Positions 8,856 to 25,284 are shown, counted from the first letter of the stretch. The stretch is 64,000 nt of DNA from Lysobacter sp. GX 14042 (GCF_021390425.1 NZ_JAJUWY010000001.1:248001-312000), one strand, 5' to 3'. Numbers and translations are program-made. Notes: generated from the sequence alone by a model not told the origin.

Positions 8856-10058
8856 TCAGTCCCCGTCGCCGGACAACAGGAAGTGCCCGGCCTGCACCAG
8901 ATCGTCCAGGCAGGCGCGGCCGGCCGGCGAGAGCGCGCCGACCGTCGCGGCATCGAGCACGCGGGCATTGGCTAGGCACCGCGCATCGGCTTGCGGCAGA
9001 TGCCAGGCTTCGCCGTTGGCGAACAGTTGCGTGTCCGCGCCGTCGCCGTGCCACGCCATCCGCGAATACGGGTGCCGGTGCAGGACCAGGCCGGCGGCCA
9101 GCGCCTGCCCGGTTTCCGCCGGGGTCGGCAGGTCCGGTGCCGGTGCGACCTCGACGGCGTTGCGGTAGGTGGTGATGAAACGGCCGAACCAGTCACCGAG
9201 GGCGGCCGGGTCGGTGCGCAGCCGGTCCAGCGCCTGGCGGACCCGGTCGAGCGCGGCCGCGTCGATCCGCGCCGGGTCGTCGGGCAGGGCGAGGTCGGGA
9301 TCCTGGTAGCGGGTGCTGTCGTCGGCCGCGGCCAGCACGTGGTCGACGTAGTCGCCCAGCAGCTCGGCCGAGGAGGGCGCGCGCATCCCGACCGAGAAGG
9401 TCAGGCAGGCATCCTCGGCCACCCCGTGGTGCGGCACGCCCGGCGGCAGGTAGAGCATGTCGCCCGGGCCGAGCACCCAGTCGTGGCTGGGATGGAACCG
9501 GCGCAGCAGCTTGAGCTCGACATCGTCGCGGAAGTCCGTCGGCGGGTTGGCGCCGGCATCGATCTGCCAGCGCCGGTGGCCATGGGCCTGCAGCAGGAAC
9601 ACGTCGTACTGGTCGACGTGGGCGCCCACCGAACCGCCGGGGGCGGCGAAGGACACCATGATGTCGTCCAGCCGCCAGCGCGGCAGGAAGCCGAAGTGCT
9701 CCAGCAGCGCGGCGATGTCCGGGTCCCACTTGTCCACGTCCTGCACCAGCAGGGTCCAGTCGTGGTCCGGCATCCCCGGGAACTTCTCCTCGGGGAACGG
9801 CCCGGTTTCCAGTGTCCAGGCGTCGCGCTGGCGGTCGTGGCGGACGATCCGCGCCAGCACGCCGTCCTCGCAGGCCAGGCCGGCCAGGTCGCCGGGCTCG
9901 ATGGGCGAGCGGTAGCCGGCGAATGCGTTGCGTACCAGCAGCGGGCGCTTCTGCCAGTAGTCGCGCAGGAAGTCGGCCGGCGGCATGCCCAGCGGCGACT
10001 GGTCCGTGCCGTCGACCTCGATCGCGAACGCGCCGTCGCCAGGGTCCGGTGCGGCCAT
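8856..10058 (-). CDS. roxA: RoxA/YcfD-type JmjC ribosomal oxygenase (50S L16 arginine hydroxylase)
   Basis: 400-aa cupin/JmjC Fe(II)/2-oxoglutarate oxygenase. The iron-binding HxD is in SVGAHVDQYDVFLLQAHGHRRWQID, and the distal His is in PPGVPHHGVAEDACLTFSVGMRAP. The first 20 residues extend beyond the usual LGMPPADFLRDYWQKRPLLVR start. E. coli YcfD (373 aa) hydroxylates an arginine of ribosomal protein L16 and dimerises through its C-terminal helical region. The start is 1 nt after the purB stop, indicating translational coupling. Confidence 0.9.
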   Translation of the reverse strand: MAAPDPGDGAFAIEVDGTDQSPLGMPPADFLRDYWQKRPLLVRNAFAGYRSPIEPGDLAGLACEDGVLARIVRHDRQRDAWTLETGPFPEEKFPGMPDHDWTLLVQDVDKWDPDIAALLEHFGFLPRWRLDDIMVSFAAPGGSVGAHVDQYDVFLLQAHGHRRWQIDAGANPPTDFRDDVELKLLRRFHPSHDWVLGPGDMLYLPPGVPHHGVAEDACLTFSVGMRAPSSAELLGDYVDHVLAAADDSTRYQDPDLALPDDPARIDAAALDRVRQALDRLRTDPAALGDWFGRFITTYRNAVEVAPAPDLPTPAETGQALAAGLVLHRHPYSRMAWHGDGADTQLFANGEAWHLPQADARCLANARVLDAATVGALSPAGRACLDDLVQAGHFLLSGDGD

Positions 10059-10059
10059 G

Positions 10060-12944
<2,885 letters not shown>

Positions 12945-12989
12945 GCGTCGCGACCCGGACCCGGCGCGGCCCGCGTCATCTCCGGTCGG

Positions 12990-13604
12990 TCAGAGGTCCA
13001 GGTTGAAGTTGAGGTTGCCGTCCTTGTCGTCGAAGCAGTCCCTGACCTCCTCTTCGGTCAGGGTGGCGTAGGGCACGAACTCGGGCATCGCCGCGGCCAG
13101 GCGCTGCTGCGAGTCCAGCAGTGCCGGGAGCCGGCCGCACAGCTGGCGGGCACTTTCCTTGATGCGCTCCCCCTCGGCCTCCATCCGCGCCTCGAAATCG
13201 CCCTTGCCGCCACTGAAGGCGTGCGCGAGCGCGCCACCGGCGGCCTTGAGTCCCAGATCGGCCGCCTGGGTGCCGATCTGGATGCCCGCCTCGGCGACCG
13301 CCACCACGTTTGCCCGATGTTCCAGCAGCAGGCGGCGCTGTTCCGGGGTGGCCGCGACCGGCGTGCCGTCGATCCGCAGTTCGCCTTCGGGCGAGATCGT
13401 CGCCTTCGGCAGGTCCTTGTTTGACTTGCCGACCTGGATCGATTCGCTCTCCAGTGCCTTGCGCGCCTCGCGGGTCGCTTCGGCCACGGCAGAGGCGATC
13501 AGGCCCGACGGCTCTCCGGCGTCGTCGGACGGGGAGGGGCTGCAGGCCGCCATGACCGGCAGCAGGGCAAGGAGAAGGAACCGGGCGGCAAAGGACGTTC
13601 TCAT
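12990..13604 (-). CDS. DUF2884 (YggN-like) putative lipoprotein
   Basis: 204 aa with a lipoprotein signal, RFLLLALLPVMAACSPS, in which VMAAC is the lipobox and Cys about residue 20 would be lipidated. The mature part has the YggN-like ISPEGELRIDGTPVAATPEQRRLLLEHR, a central Gly/Ala helix and an acidic C-terminus rich in Asp/Asn. It is the last gene of the YtrA-ABC operon, 49 nt after the DUF4097 gene. The function of DUF2884 is unknown; an envelope role is inferred from the signal and the neighbours. Confidence 0.75.
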   Translation of the reverse strand: MRTSFAARFLLLALLPVMAACSPSPSDDAGEPSGLIASAVAEATREARKALESESIQVGKSNKDLPKATISPEGELRIDGTPVAATPEQRRLLLEHRANVVAVAEAGIQIGTQAADLGLKAAGGALAHAFSGGKGDFEARMEAEGERIKESARQLCGRLPALLDSQQRLAAAMPEFVPYATLTEEEVRDCFDDKDGNLNFNLDL

Positions 13605-13653
13605 TCTGGATTCCCCGTTGGATATGGGTGGACCGGGCGGCGGCCCGGCCGTT

Positions 13654-14421
13654 TCAACGACTGGGCAGCCGGACCGTGCCGGCGACCCCGCGGTGGTCGA
13701 CGTCGCCGCTGCCGATGCGGTCCACGCGCAGGTCGCCACCGACGCCCCGCACATCCAGGTCGCCGGAGCCGATGCTTCCGACCTGGACGCTTCCGTCCAC
13801 GTCGACCAGCAGCAGGTCCCCGGAACCGACGGAGCCGATCCGCGCGTCCCCGGCGATGCCGCGGGCGGACAGGTCGCCGGAACCCAGCGAGTCCACCTGC
13901 AGTGGGCCGATGCCGTCCAGTTCGATGTCACCGGAGCCCACGCGCAGGCCCACCGCGCCGGGGATCTCCCGCGCCTCCAGGTCACCGGAGCCGATCCGCG
14001 CATCCAGCGAGGCGACCCCGCGGACGTCGGCATCGCCCGAACCCAGGCGCAGTTCGACGTCCAGGCCCGCGGGGAGGCTGCCGGCCACGTCGACATAGGC
14101 GTAACGGCCACCGAACAGCGCGAGCAGGCCGGAGGAGCGGGGGTGCTCGACGCGGACCACGAGCGTGCGGCCTTCGCGCTGCTGGGTGAGCACGAGCCGG
14201 TCGAGCAGGTCCTGGTGGGAGGCGCAGGCACGGCCGACGAGGCGGCCCTGCGTTCCCGCGGCACCGGCGAGGTCGAGGTCGTCGGCGCCCAGCTCGAAGC
14301 GGACGCGCTCCACCCCCTCCAGCTCGAGCAACAGCGGCCGTTCGGCGGAGTACTTGCAGGCGGCCTGGGCGGCCAGCGGCAACGAGGCGAGCAGGGCGAA
14401 AGCGAGGATGGACGTGCGCAT
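13654..14421 (-). CDS. Secreted DUF4097-type beta-repeat protein with GSGD array
   Basis: 255 aa with a cleavable signal peptide (LAFALLASLPLAAQAA). The C-terminal half contains seven GSGD motifs spaced roughly 17-20 residues apart, from LRLGSGDADVRG to RIGSGDVDHRG. This is the pattern of a right-handed beta-helix of the DUF4097/GIN type. A strong ribosome site (AAAGGAG, 5 nt spacing) precedes the ATG at 14421, so high expression is likely. It follows the ABC permease by 27 nt. Such proteins often lie next to ABC exporters or anti-sigma systems with unknown function; a cell-surface or periplasmic location is inferred. Confidence 0.75.
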   Translation of the reverse strand: MRTSILAFALLASLPLAAQAACKYSAERPLLLELEGVERVRFELGADDLDLAGAAGTQGRLVGRACASHQDLLDRLVLTQQREGRTLVVRVEHPRSSGLLALFGGRYAYVDVAGSLPAGLDVELRLGSGDADVRGVASLDARIGSGDLEAREIPGAVGLRVGSGDIELDGIGPLQVDSLGSGDLSARGIAGDARIGSVGSGDLLLVDVDGSVQVGSIGSGDLDVRGVGGDLRVDRIGSGDVDHRGVAGTVRLPSR

Positions 14422-14448
14422 GGTGGCTCCTTTGATATCGGTCTTGGG

Positions 14449-15483
14449 TCAGCCTTCGTCGCGCCAGCGGCGCAGGCGGATGGCGGCGAAGATCATCACT
14501 GCGCCGGCGGCGGCGCCGATCCAGGTGCCCGGCTGCAGGAAGGTGCCGTACATCCACGACAGCGAGAGCAGCTGCTCGGCCTTTTCGATGTCCCCCGTAC
14601 CGGCCATTTCGGCGCCGCGGTAGAACACGTTGGCCCCCGGTACCGTGCCCAGCAGCAGGCGGCCGACGATGTTGCGCCAGAACCACCCGCTGCCCAGTTC
14701 GAACAGCGCCATGACGTCGAACCAGGTGACCAGCAGGCCGGTGATCACCGGTACCGCGGTCGCCCACAGGAAGGGCTTGCTGCGCGCCCAGGCCGAGCAC
14801 AGCAGCAGCCAGCCCACGGTGGGGAGCGCCCAGACCGCATACACCGGGATCCACGCCAGCATGCCCAGGGTGATCCGCAGCGGGCTGGCGGGGCCCCACA
14901 GCAGGGTCAGCGGATTGCCGCCGAACACCAGCACGAGGATGCCCATCAGCGCCAGCGAGCCGAACATCGTCGCCAGGGCGGCCAGCACCGCCAGCAGCGG
15001 GGCGACCAGGGTGGCGCTGGCAAGCTTGGACAACACGGTCTGGGTATCCGACAGCGGCAGCGACTTCCAGAACAGCACGCTGCGGTCCTTGCGGTCGTCG
15101 TACAGCGAACCCAAGCAGTAGAAGAACACGACGAAGGCCAGCACGATGAACGGCCAGGCCGCGCTCATCAGCAGCGACCAGTCCAGTCCCTGCGCGAGCT
15201 GCGCGGCGTCGGCCGGGGACATCTCGCGCGTCAGCATGCCGATGTCGATGCCGTTGATCTGGACGTCGCCGCTGGAAACCGCCCGGTTGAGCAGCACCAC
15301 CCCCACCATCGCGGCCATGGCGGTGAGCAGCAGCGAGATGCCGCCGGCGATCAGCGGCGCCCAGAGGAAGCCGCCCTTGTGCTCCCAGTACTCGCGGCGC
15401 AGCAGCAGGCGGAAGGTGTGGGTCGGATTCACCGGCCGGGCGGCACGTGGCGCCGGGGCGATGGTGGTGTCGGCGGCGTTCAT
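14449..15483 (-). CDS. ABC transporter permease (ABC-2 type)
   Basis: 344-aa integral membrane protein with about six to seven hydrophobic segments, for example LIAGGISLLLTAMAAMVGVV, SAAWPFIVLAFVVFFYCLGS, LLAVLAALATMFGSLALMGI and the last WIGAAAGAVMIFAAI. The SLYDDRKDRSVLFWKSLPLSD loop is typical of ABC-2 permeases in YtrA-type operons. The start overlaps the ATPase stop by 4 nt (ATGA), so the two are translationally coupled. The substrate is unknown; related systems are envelope-stress or antibiotic-induced exporters. Confidence 0.88.
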   Translation of the reverse strand: MNAADTTIAPAPRAARPVNPTHTFRLLLRREYWEHKGGFLWAPLIAGGISLLLTAMAAMVGVVLLNRAVSSGDVQINGIDIGMLTREMSPADAAQLAQGLDWSLLMSAAWPFIVLAFVVFFYCLGSLYDDRKDRSVLFWKSLPLSDTQTVLSKLASATLVAPLLAVLAALATMFGSLALMGILVLVFGGNPLTLLWGPASPLRITLGMLAWIPVYAVWALPTVGWLLLCSAWARSKPFLWATAVPVITGLLVTWFDVMALFELGSGWFWRNIVGRLLLGTVPGANVFYRGAEMAGTGDIEKAEQLLSLSWMYGTFLQPGTWIGAAAGAVMIFAAIRLRRWRDEG

Positions 15484-16340
15484 TCGTAGGTCCCCTTCAT
15501 GGTGGCGACGAACAGGTCGGCCAGCCCGGGCGTGCGGGCTTCGCCCAGCGGGGCGAGCCGGTCGCGCGGCACCCCGTCGAACAGCATCACGGTCTTGCCG
15601 AAGGCCTGCGCACGCTCGTCGATCGGCTGCAGCCGGCGAGCCTCCTCGAGCCTTCCTTCGGCGACCAGGACTTCGGTGAATCGCTCACCGACCTGTTCCA
15701 TGCCGCTGTCGAGGACGATCTTCCCGTCGCGGATGAACATCACGTCGGTGAGGATGTGCTCGACCTCCTCGACCTGGTGGGTGGTGATGAGGATGGTGCG
15801 CTCCTCGTCGAAGTAGTCCTCCAGCAGCCGCTGGTAGAACTGCTTGCGGTAAAGGATGTCCAGGCCCAGGGTCGGCTCGTCGAGCACCAGCAGGCGGGCG
15901 TCGATGGCCATCACCAGGGCCAGGTGGAGCTGGACGATCATGCCCTTGGAGAGCTCGCGCACCTTCATCTGCGGCTCGAGCTTCGTGCCGGCCAGGAAGC
16001 GCTCGCAGCGGGCGCGGTCGAAGCGCGGGTGGACCCCGGCGACGAATTCGATCGCCTCCCGCACCCGCAGCCAGCGCGGCAGCACCGCCACGTCGGCGAT
16101 GAAGCAGACCTCGCGCATCAGCTCGTCGCGCGCGGTGCGCGGATCACGGCCCAGCACGCTCATGCGGCCCTCGAACGGGATCAGCCCGAGCATCGCCTTC
16201 AGGGCGGTGGTCTTGCCGGCGCCGTTGGGACCGATCAGGCCGACGATGCGGCCGGCCGGAATCTCGAACGACGTCCCGTCCAGGGCGAGCTTGTTCCTGT
16301 AAGCCTTGCGCAGGCCCGTGGCGTTGACGACGGCGCTCAT
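15480..16340 (-). CDS. ABC transporter ATP-binding protein
   Basis: 286-aa ATPase with Walker A GLIGPNGAGKTTALKAML, signature ELSKGMIVQLHLALVMAI, Walker B LLVLDEPTLGLD and the H-loop ILITTHQVEEVEHI. It energises the permease encoded by the next gene. The ATG at 16340 overlaps the gntR stop by 4 nt and its stop overlaps the permease start by 4 nt, so regulator, ATPase and permease are one coupled unit. A longer in-frame start would run deep into gntR and is unlikely. Confidence 0.92.
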   Translation of the reverse strand: MSAVVNATGLRKAYRNKLALDGTSFEIPAGRIVGLIGPNGAGKTTALKAMLGLIPFEGRMSVLGRDPRTARDELMREVCFIADVAVLPRWLRVREAIEFVAGVHPRFDRARCERFLAGTKLEPQMKVRELSKGMIVQLHLALVMAIDARLLVLDEPTLGLDILYRKQFYQRLLEDYFDEERTILITTHQVEEVEHILTDVMFIRDGKIVLDSGMEQVGERFTEVLVAEGRLEEARRLQPIDERAQAFGKTVMLFDGVPRDRLAPLGEARTPGLADLFVATMKGTYE

Positions 16341-16705
16341 TGCCCGGCCCCCTTCAACGGTGCCAGCAGCCTGTCGACATCCAGGCCGAGGCGGGCGATG
16401 CGCTCGAGCACGGCCGGCCACTCTTCGTTGAGGAAGCGGTCGCGCTCGTTCTCGAGCAGCTTGCGGGAGGCTTCTTCGGTGACGTACATGCCAAGACCCC
16501 TGCGTTTTTCGACGAGCGCCTCGTCAGCCAGTTCCTGGTAGGCGCGCGAAACGGTGATGGGATTGAGCTGGTACTCGGCGGCGACCTGGCGTACCGAGGG
16601 CAGGGCGTCGCCGGGCTTGAGCACGCCATCGAGCATCATCTCGATGACCCGCTCCTTCAGCTGCCGGTAGATGGGAGCGCCATCGCTCCATTGGACTGCG
16701 GTCAT
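16337..16705 (-). CDS. ytrA: YtrA-subfamily GntR transcriptional repressor
   Basis: 122 aa. The N-terminal GntR winged helix-turn-helix is IYRQLKERVIEMMLDGVLKPGDALPSVRQVAAEYQLNPITVSRAYQELADEALVEKRRGLGMYV. It is followed by only a short helical dimerisation tail of about 45 residues, the mark of the YtrA subfamily. These repressors sit in operons with ABC transporter genes, as here, and autoregulate. The 22-bp inverted repeat at 17028-17049 is the obvious operator. Three nt separate it from the preceding small gene. Confidence 0.9.
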   Translation of the reverse strand: MTAVQWSDGAPIYRQLKERVIEMMLDGVLKPGDALPSVRQVAAEYQLNPITVSRAYQELADEALVEKRRGLGMYVTEEASRKLLENERDRFLNEEWPAVLERIARLGLDVDRLLAPLKGAGQ

Positions 16706-16708
16706 GGA

Positions 16709-17008
16709 TCAACCCCGCGGTAGGAAGGTGAAGTAGGGCATGGCGATCCGTCGATGGTCGCGCGCATCCCGTCCACCGGCGCGCTTGTGCTGGGTGGCGC
16801 CGTCCACGGCCGCCTCGACCGCGGCTTCGACCGGCGCGCCGGCGCGCTCCAGCGCGTCCAGCAGCACGGCGGCCGGTTCCCCGGCATCGGCCAGTGCGCC
16901 ACTGGCCGATGCCGGGGCGGGAAGCGGAGAGGCGGAGACCAGTGCCACCACCAGTACGGCGCCGGTGGCGGCCAGCGCGGTGAGGTTGTTGTGCAGCCTG
17001 CGGTCCAT
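16709..17008 (-). CDS. Small secreted or membrane-anchored hypothetical protein
   Basis: 99 aa starting MDRRLHNNLTALAATGAVLVVALVSASPLPAPASA, a signal peptide or N-terminal anchor. The rest is Ala-rich (VLLDALERAGAPVEAAVEAAVDG) and ends with a basic tail, GGRDARDHRRIAMPYFTFLPRG. No family recognised. It is the first gene of the YtrA-ABC operon, directly behind the promoter. The ATG at 17008 has AGGGGCG upstream; an upstream in-frame start would lie beyond the promoter. A perfect 18-bp hairpin lies within its coding sequence. Confidence 0.65.
   Translation of the reverse strand: MDRRLHNNLTALAATGAVLVVALVSASPLPAPASASGALADAGEPAAVLLDALERAGAPVEAAVEAAVDGATQHKRAGGRDARDHRRIAMPYFTFLPRG
16879..16917 (-). 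repeat. Perfect 18-bp inverted repeat, 3-nt loop, inside the small ORF
   Basis: CCCCGGCATCGGCCAGTG (16879-16896), loop CGC, then its exact reverse complement (16900-16917). It lies in the coding part after the signal peptide (residues about 31-43). In mRNA it would form a very stable hairpin about 90 nt into the ORF and 175 nt before gntR. Confidence 0.85.
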
Positions 17009-17027
17009 TGGGCGCCCCTGTGGATAG

Positions 17028-17049
17028 GTGTTGTAGCGAACTATAACAC
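17028..17049 (-). promoter_or_regulatory. Putative YtrA operator (22-bp inverted repeat)
   Basis: Arms GTGTTGTAG (17028-17036) and CTATAACAC (17041-17049) around CGAA; 8 of 9 arm positions pair. It overlaps the -10 box and expected start site of the operon promoter, so binding of a dimeric GntR repressor would block transcription. Confidence 0.75.
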
Positions 17050-17067
17050 TACTTTCTGAACCGTCAA
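17040..17067 (-). promoter_or_regulatory. Sigma-70 promoter of the YtrA-ABC operon
   Basis: On the minus strand, -35 TTGACG (17062-17067), a 16-bp spacer and -10 TATAGT (17040-17045), about 32 nt before the first start codon. This is one of the best promoter matches in the window. Confidence 0.75.
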
Positions 17068-17169
17068 TACCCGGGCTGCATCGCGCGTGCATGCGTTGCC
17101 GCGGGGACGCCGGGCCGCGACAATAGCCGGTCGATACAGCCGGTCACCGGCACACAGGAGTCATTCCGG

Positions 17170-18117
17170 ATGAAGCATTTCGTGCGCGGCGCCGCCGCGA
17201 TCCTGGCCAGCGCCGCACTGCTCGGTGGCGTGCAGGTGCCTGCCGCCCATGCCCAGGACAGCAGCGAGCTGGCCACCGAGCGTGGCCGGGTGAGCTACAT
17301 GGTCGGCCACGACATCGGCCGGTCGCTGAAGCCGGCCGCCGCGGACATCGACCTGGATGCCTTCGGCCGCGCGGTGCGCAACGCGGTGCAGGGCGGCGAG
17401 CCGCTGCTGAGCCCGGAGCAGGCCGAGGAAACCGGCCAGGTGCTGCTGATGAAGATGGCCAAGGCTGCCGGCCAGGCGCCGGCGGACCTCGAGGTGCCGC
17501 CGGTGGACCCGGAGAACGCGGGCCTGCTGTTCGGCGCCGACATCGGCCGCTCGCTGGAGCCCCTGGCCGGCGAGATCGACCTGGACATCGTGCTGCGGGC
17601 GATGCGCACGACCTTCGAGGGCGGTTCGCTGGCGCTCGACGAGGCGACCCTGGACAGCACCCGCAGCGCCTTCGCCGCGCGCATGCAGGCGGTGGCGGCC
17701 GAGAAGGCCCAGGCCGTGGCCGGCAGCAACCAGCAGGAGGGCGAGGCGTTCCTGGCGCAGAACAAGAGGCAGAAAGGCGTGTTCACCACCGGCTCGGGCC
17801 TGCAGTACATGGTGCTGCGGCAGGGCGCCGGGCAGCGTCCGCGCCCGGACGACCGCGTGCGGGTGAATTACGAGGGCTCGTTGCTCGACGGGACCGTGTT
17901 CGACAGCTCCTACGAGCGTGGCCAGCCGGCCGAGTTCGGCCTGCAGCAGGTGATCCCGGGCTGGACCGAGGGTCTGCAGCTGATGCCGGTCGGGGCCAAG
18001 TACCGGTTCTGGATCCCCGGCGAGCTCGGTTACGGCCGGGCCGGGACCCCCGGCGGTCCGATCGGGCCGAACGCGACGCTGGTGTTCGAAGTCGAGCTGC
18101 AGGCGATCGCCGAATAA
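17170..18117 (+). CDS. Periplasmic FKBP-type peptidyl-prolyl isomerase with two FKBP_N domains
   Basis: 315 aa. Signal peptide residues 1-28, cleavage near AHA-QD. Two FKBP_N-like dimerisation segments follow in tandem: residues about 38-100 ([30 protein letters not shown]) and about 117-180 ([28 protein letters not shown]). Residues 203-315 form a standard FKBP domain ([43 protein letters not shown]). It is a Mip/FkpA-like chaperone-isomerase for envelope proteins. FkpA and Mip normally have one such N-terminal domain. The ATG has AGGAG 9 nt upstream. It transcribes toward ugd. Confidence 0.92.
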   Translation: MKHFVRGAAAILASAALLGGVQVPAAHAQDSSELATERGRVSYMVGHDIGRSLKPAAADIDLDAFGRAVRNAVQGGEPLLSPEQAEETGQVLLMKMAKAAGQAPADLEVPPVDPENAGLLFGADIGRSLEPLAGEIDLDIVLRAMRTTFEGGSLALDEATLDSTRSAFAARMQAVAAEKAQAVAGSNQQEGEAFLAQNKRQKGVFTTGSGLQYMVLRQGAGQRPRPDDRVRVNYEGSLLDGTVFDSSYERGQPAEFGLQQVIPGWTEGLQLMPVGAKYRFWIPGELGYGRAGTPGGPIGPNATLVFEVELQAIAE

Positions 18118-18162
18118 CTCCACCGGCGCCCGCCGCCGGGTGCCGCAACAGGGAAGGTCTGC

Positions 18163-19514
<1,352 letters not shown>

Positions 19515-19518
<4 letters not shown>

Positions 19519-19754
19519 GCGCGGACGACGGGACCCGGCTGGAGCAGCGGCTGGTCGACCTGGAGAGCCGGCTGGCGTTCCAGGAACATGCGCTGGGCGA
19601 ATTGAGCGATGCCCTTGCCGCGGCGCGCGACGAGGAAGCCCGCAACAACCTGCAGCTGATGCGGGTGACCGAAGAGCTGCGGCAGCTGCGCCTGTCGCTC
19701 TCCGGCAATCCGGCGGCCGATCCCGGCCTCGAACCGCCGCCTCCCCATTACTGA
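19515..19754 (+). CDS. slyX: SlyX family protein
   Basis: 79-aa coiled-coil protein starting at GTG. Heptad-rich helix [51 protein letters not shown], ending in the family's PPPPHY tail. SlyX is widely conserved in proteobacteria but its function is unknown. The GTG overlaps the ugd stop by 4 nt, so it is probably co-translated with ugd. Confidence 0.9.
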
Positions 19755-19777
19755 GTTCCTGCAACCGAATCCCCGAC

Positions 19778-20428
19778 ATGAGTGACACCCTGCGCCAACA
19801 GCTCCTGGGCCTGGGCTTCAAGGAGCCCACGCCCGCCAGGCCGCGCCGTGAACCCCGCCGCGACGGTGGACCCGGCCGTGGCGGGCCCGGTGGCGGCACC
19901 CCTGCCAAGGCAGGCGTCGCGAAGCCGCCGGGTGCGCGTGCGGGCCAGGAGCGCGGCAAGGGCAAGGGGGGGCCGCGCCCGCCGGGCCGGGGACGCGACC
20001 GGGGCGAGATCGACCTGGCCAAGGCCTACGCCATCCGTGCCCAGAAGGACCGGGACGAGCGCCTGGCCGCCGAGAAGGAAAAGCAGGAGCAGGCCCGCCG
20101 GCGCCGCGAGGCGCGGGCGAAGCTGGCGGCGCTGGTGGAGGGCAAGGCGCTCAACGCCGAGGATGCCGGGATTGCCCGCCACTTCGAGTACGGCGGCAAG
20201 ATCAAGCGCATCTACGTCACCGATGGGCAGCTCCGCGCGCTCAATGCCGGCGAGCTGGGCGTCCTGCAGCTCAATGGCCGCTACGTGCTGGTCACCGCGG
20301 ACCTGCTTGCCGAAGCGGAGGCGATTTTCCCGGACGCGGTCGCGCTGAAGGTCGATCCCGCCGCCCCGGCCGCGGACGATCCCTACGGCGATCCCAGGTT
20401 CCAGGTCCCCGACGACCTGGTGTGGTGA
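19778..20428 (+). CDS. DUF2058 (YaiL-like) putative nucleic-acid-binding protein
   Basis: 216 aa. Starts MSDTLRQQLLGLGFKEP, followed by a low-complexity Gly/Arg/Pro/Lys region (residues about 20-75) and then the conserved DUF2058 core: IDLAKAYAIRAQKDRDERLAAEKEKQEQARRRREARAKLAALVEGKALN through HFEYGGKIKRIYVTDGQLRALNAGELGVLQLNGRYVLVTADL. E. coli YaiL is annotated as nucleoprotein- or polynucleotide-associated; no activity is established. It lies 23 nt downstream of slyX and converges on metH. Confidence 0.88.
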   Translation: MSDTLRQQLLGLGFKEPTPARPRREPRRDGGPGRGGPGGGTPAKAGVAKPPGARAGQERGKGKGGPRPPGRGRDRGEIDLAKAYAIRAQKDRDERLAAEKEKQEQARRRREARAKLAALVEGKALNAEDAGIARHFEYGGKIKRIYVTDGQLRALNAGELGVLQLNGRYVLVTADLLAEAEAIFPDAVALKVDPAAPAADDPYGDPRFQVPDDLVW

Positions 20429-20456
20429 AGCCACTGCCGCGGGGAGGCGGCGGACT

Positions 20457-24214
<3,758 letters not shown>

Positions 24215-24218
<4 letters not shown>

Positions 24219-25150
24219 CGCCCGGGCTTCCGCCCGATCAGGGCGATGACCTCGAAGTGCGGCGGGCGACGTTCGCGGGTGGCGATGCCGCAGCTGCTGA
24301 TCTCCAGACCGGCCCGGGCGGTGAAGCGCTGCAGCTCCTTGCCGGTGAAGCCGAGGTTGACGTGGCCGTAGGCCTCGACCACGCCGCGATGGCCGTGCCG
24401 GGCCAGGCTGGTCAGCAGCAGGCGCCCGCCCGGGCGCAGCACCCGCGCGGCCTCGGCGACCGCCCTGGCCGGCTGGTCGGCATAGGTCAGCGCGTGCATC
24501 AGCACCGCCAGGTCGAAGCTGGCGTCGTCGAAGGGCAGGGCGTGCATGTCGCCCTCGCGCACCTCCACGTTCTCCAGCCGGCGCAGGCGCTCGGAGGCGG
24601 CCAGCACCACCTTGGTGCTGGAGTCCAGGCAGACGTAACGGTGCGAGTGCGGGGCCAGCAACTCGGCCAGCACGCCATCACCGGAAGCCACGTCGAGCAC
24701 GTCGCCCGGCTCGAGCAGCGGCAGCGCCGAGCGGGCCATGGCCTCCCAGGTGCGGCCGGGGGAGTAGTGGCGCTCCATGTCGCCGGCCACCGCGTCCGCC
24801 CAGTTCTGCCCGGCGGCGCGCGCGGCAAGCACCTCGGGCACCCGCTCGGCGTCCTGGCGCAGCAGCGGGTCGTCGCTGCCCGAGCGCAGGGTGCGCCACA
24901 ATTGCTGCTGCGCCGGGTCCAGCGCCGCTTCCTCGAAGCGGTAGTAGGCGGACACGCCGGCACGCCGGTCGCGCACCAGGCCGGCCTCGCGCAGGCGGGC
25001 CAGGTGGGTCGATACCCGCGGCTGGGCCAGGCGGGTGATGGCCGACAGCTCGGCGACGGTGAGTTCCTCGTCCTCCAGCAGCGCCAGCAGGCGCACGCGG
25101 GTGGCGTCGGCGAACACCTTCAGCCGGGCGGACCAGGCTTCCAGATCCAT
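24215..25150 (-). CDS. ArsR-family regulator fused to a SAM-dependent methyltransferase
   Basis: 311 aa. Residues 1-90 are an ArsR winged helix ([54 protein letters not shown]). No CxC metal site is apparent. Residues about 135-305 are a class I methyltransferase with motif [16 protein letters not shown] and [34 protein letters not shown]. It overlaps metH by 4 nt and is the first gene of the pair. SAH-responsive ArsR-type regulators (SahR) control methionine-cycle genes in other proteobacteria; here the methyltransferase fold may be the SAM/SAH sensor. That role is inference. Confidence 0.85.
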
Positions 25151-25169
25151 CGGTGATCCTTTATATGTT

Positions 25170-25187
25170 CATCGCGATACAGCGATG
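25170..25187 (-). promoter_or_regulatory. Candidate operator of the arsR-metH operon
   Basis: Perfect inverted repeat CATCGC (25170-25175), spacer GATACA, GCGATG (25182-25187), 19 nt upstream of the ArsR-methyltransferase start codon. This position suits autorepression. Confidence 0.55.
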
Positions 25188-25284
25188 GAGTCTGCTGCCG
25201 GCGCCGGTTCCGGTCAAGCGCCGGCCCGGCCATGCGGCGTCCGGCGTATCCGCCGGGCGTATTCGGTAAATGCGGCGGCAGGGC

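Noticed and set aside
25151-25200. Cobalamin, SAM or SAH riboswitch in front of the metH operon
   Set aside because: The sequence before the first start codon is too short and carries only a simple palindrome, better read as an operator.
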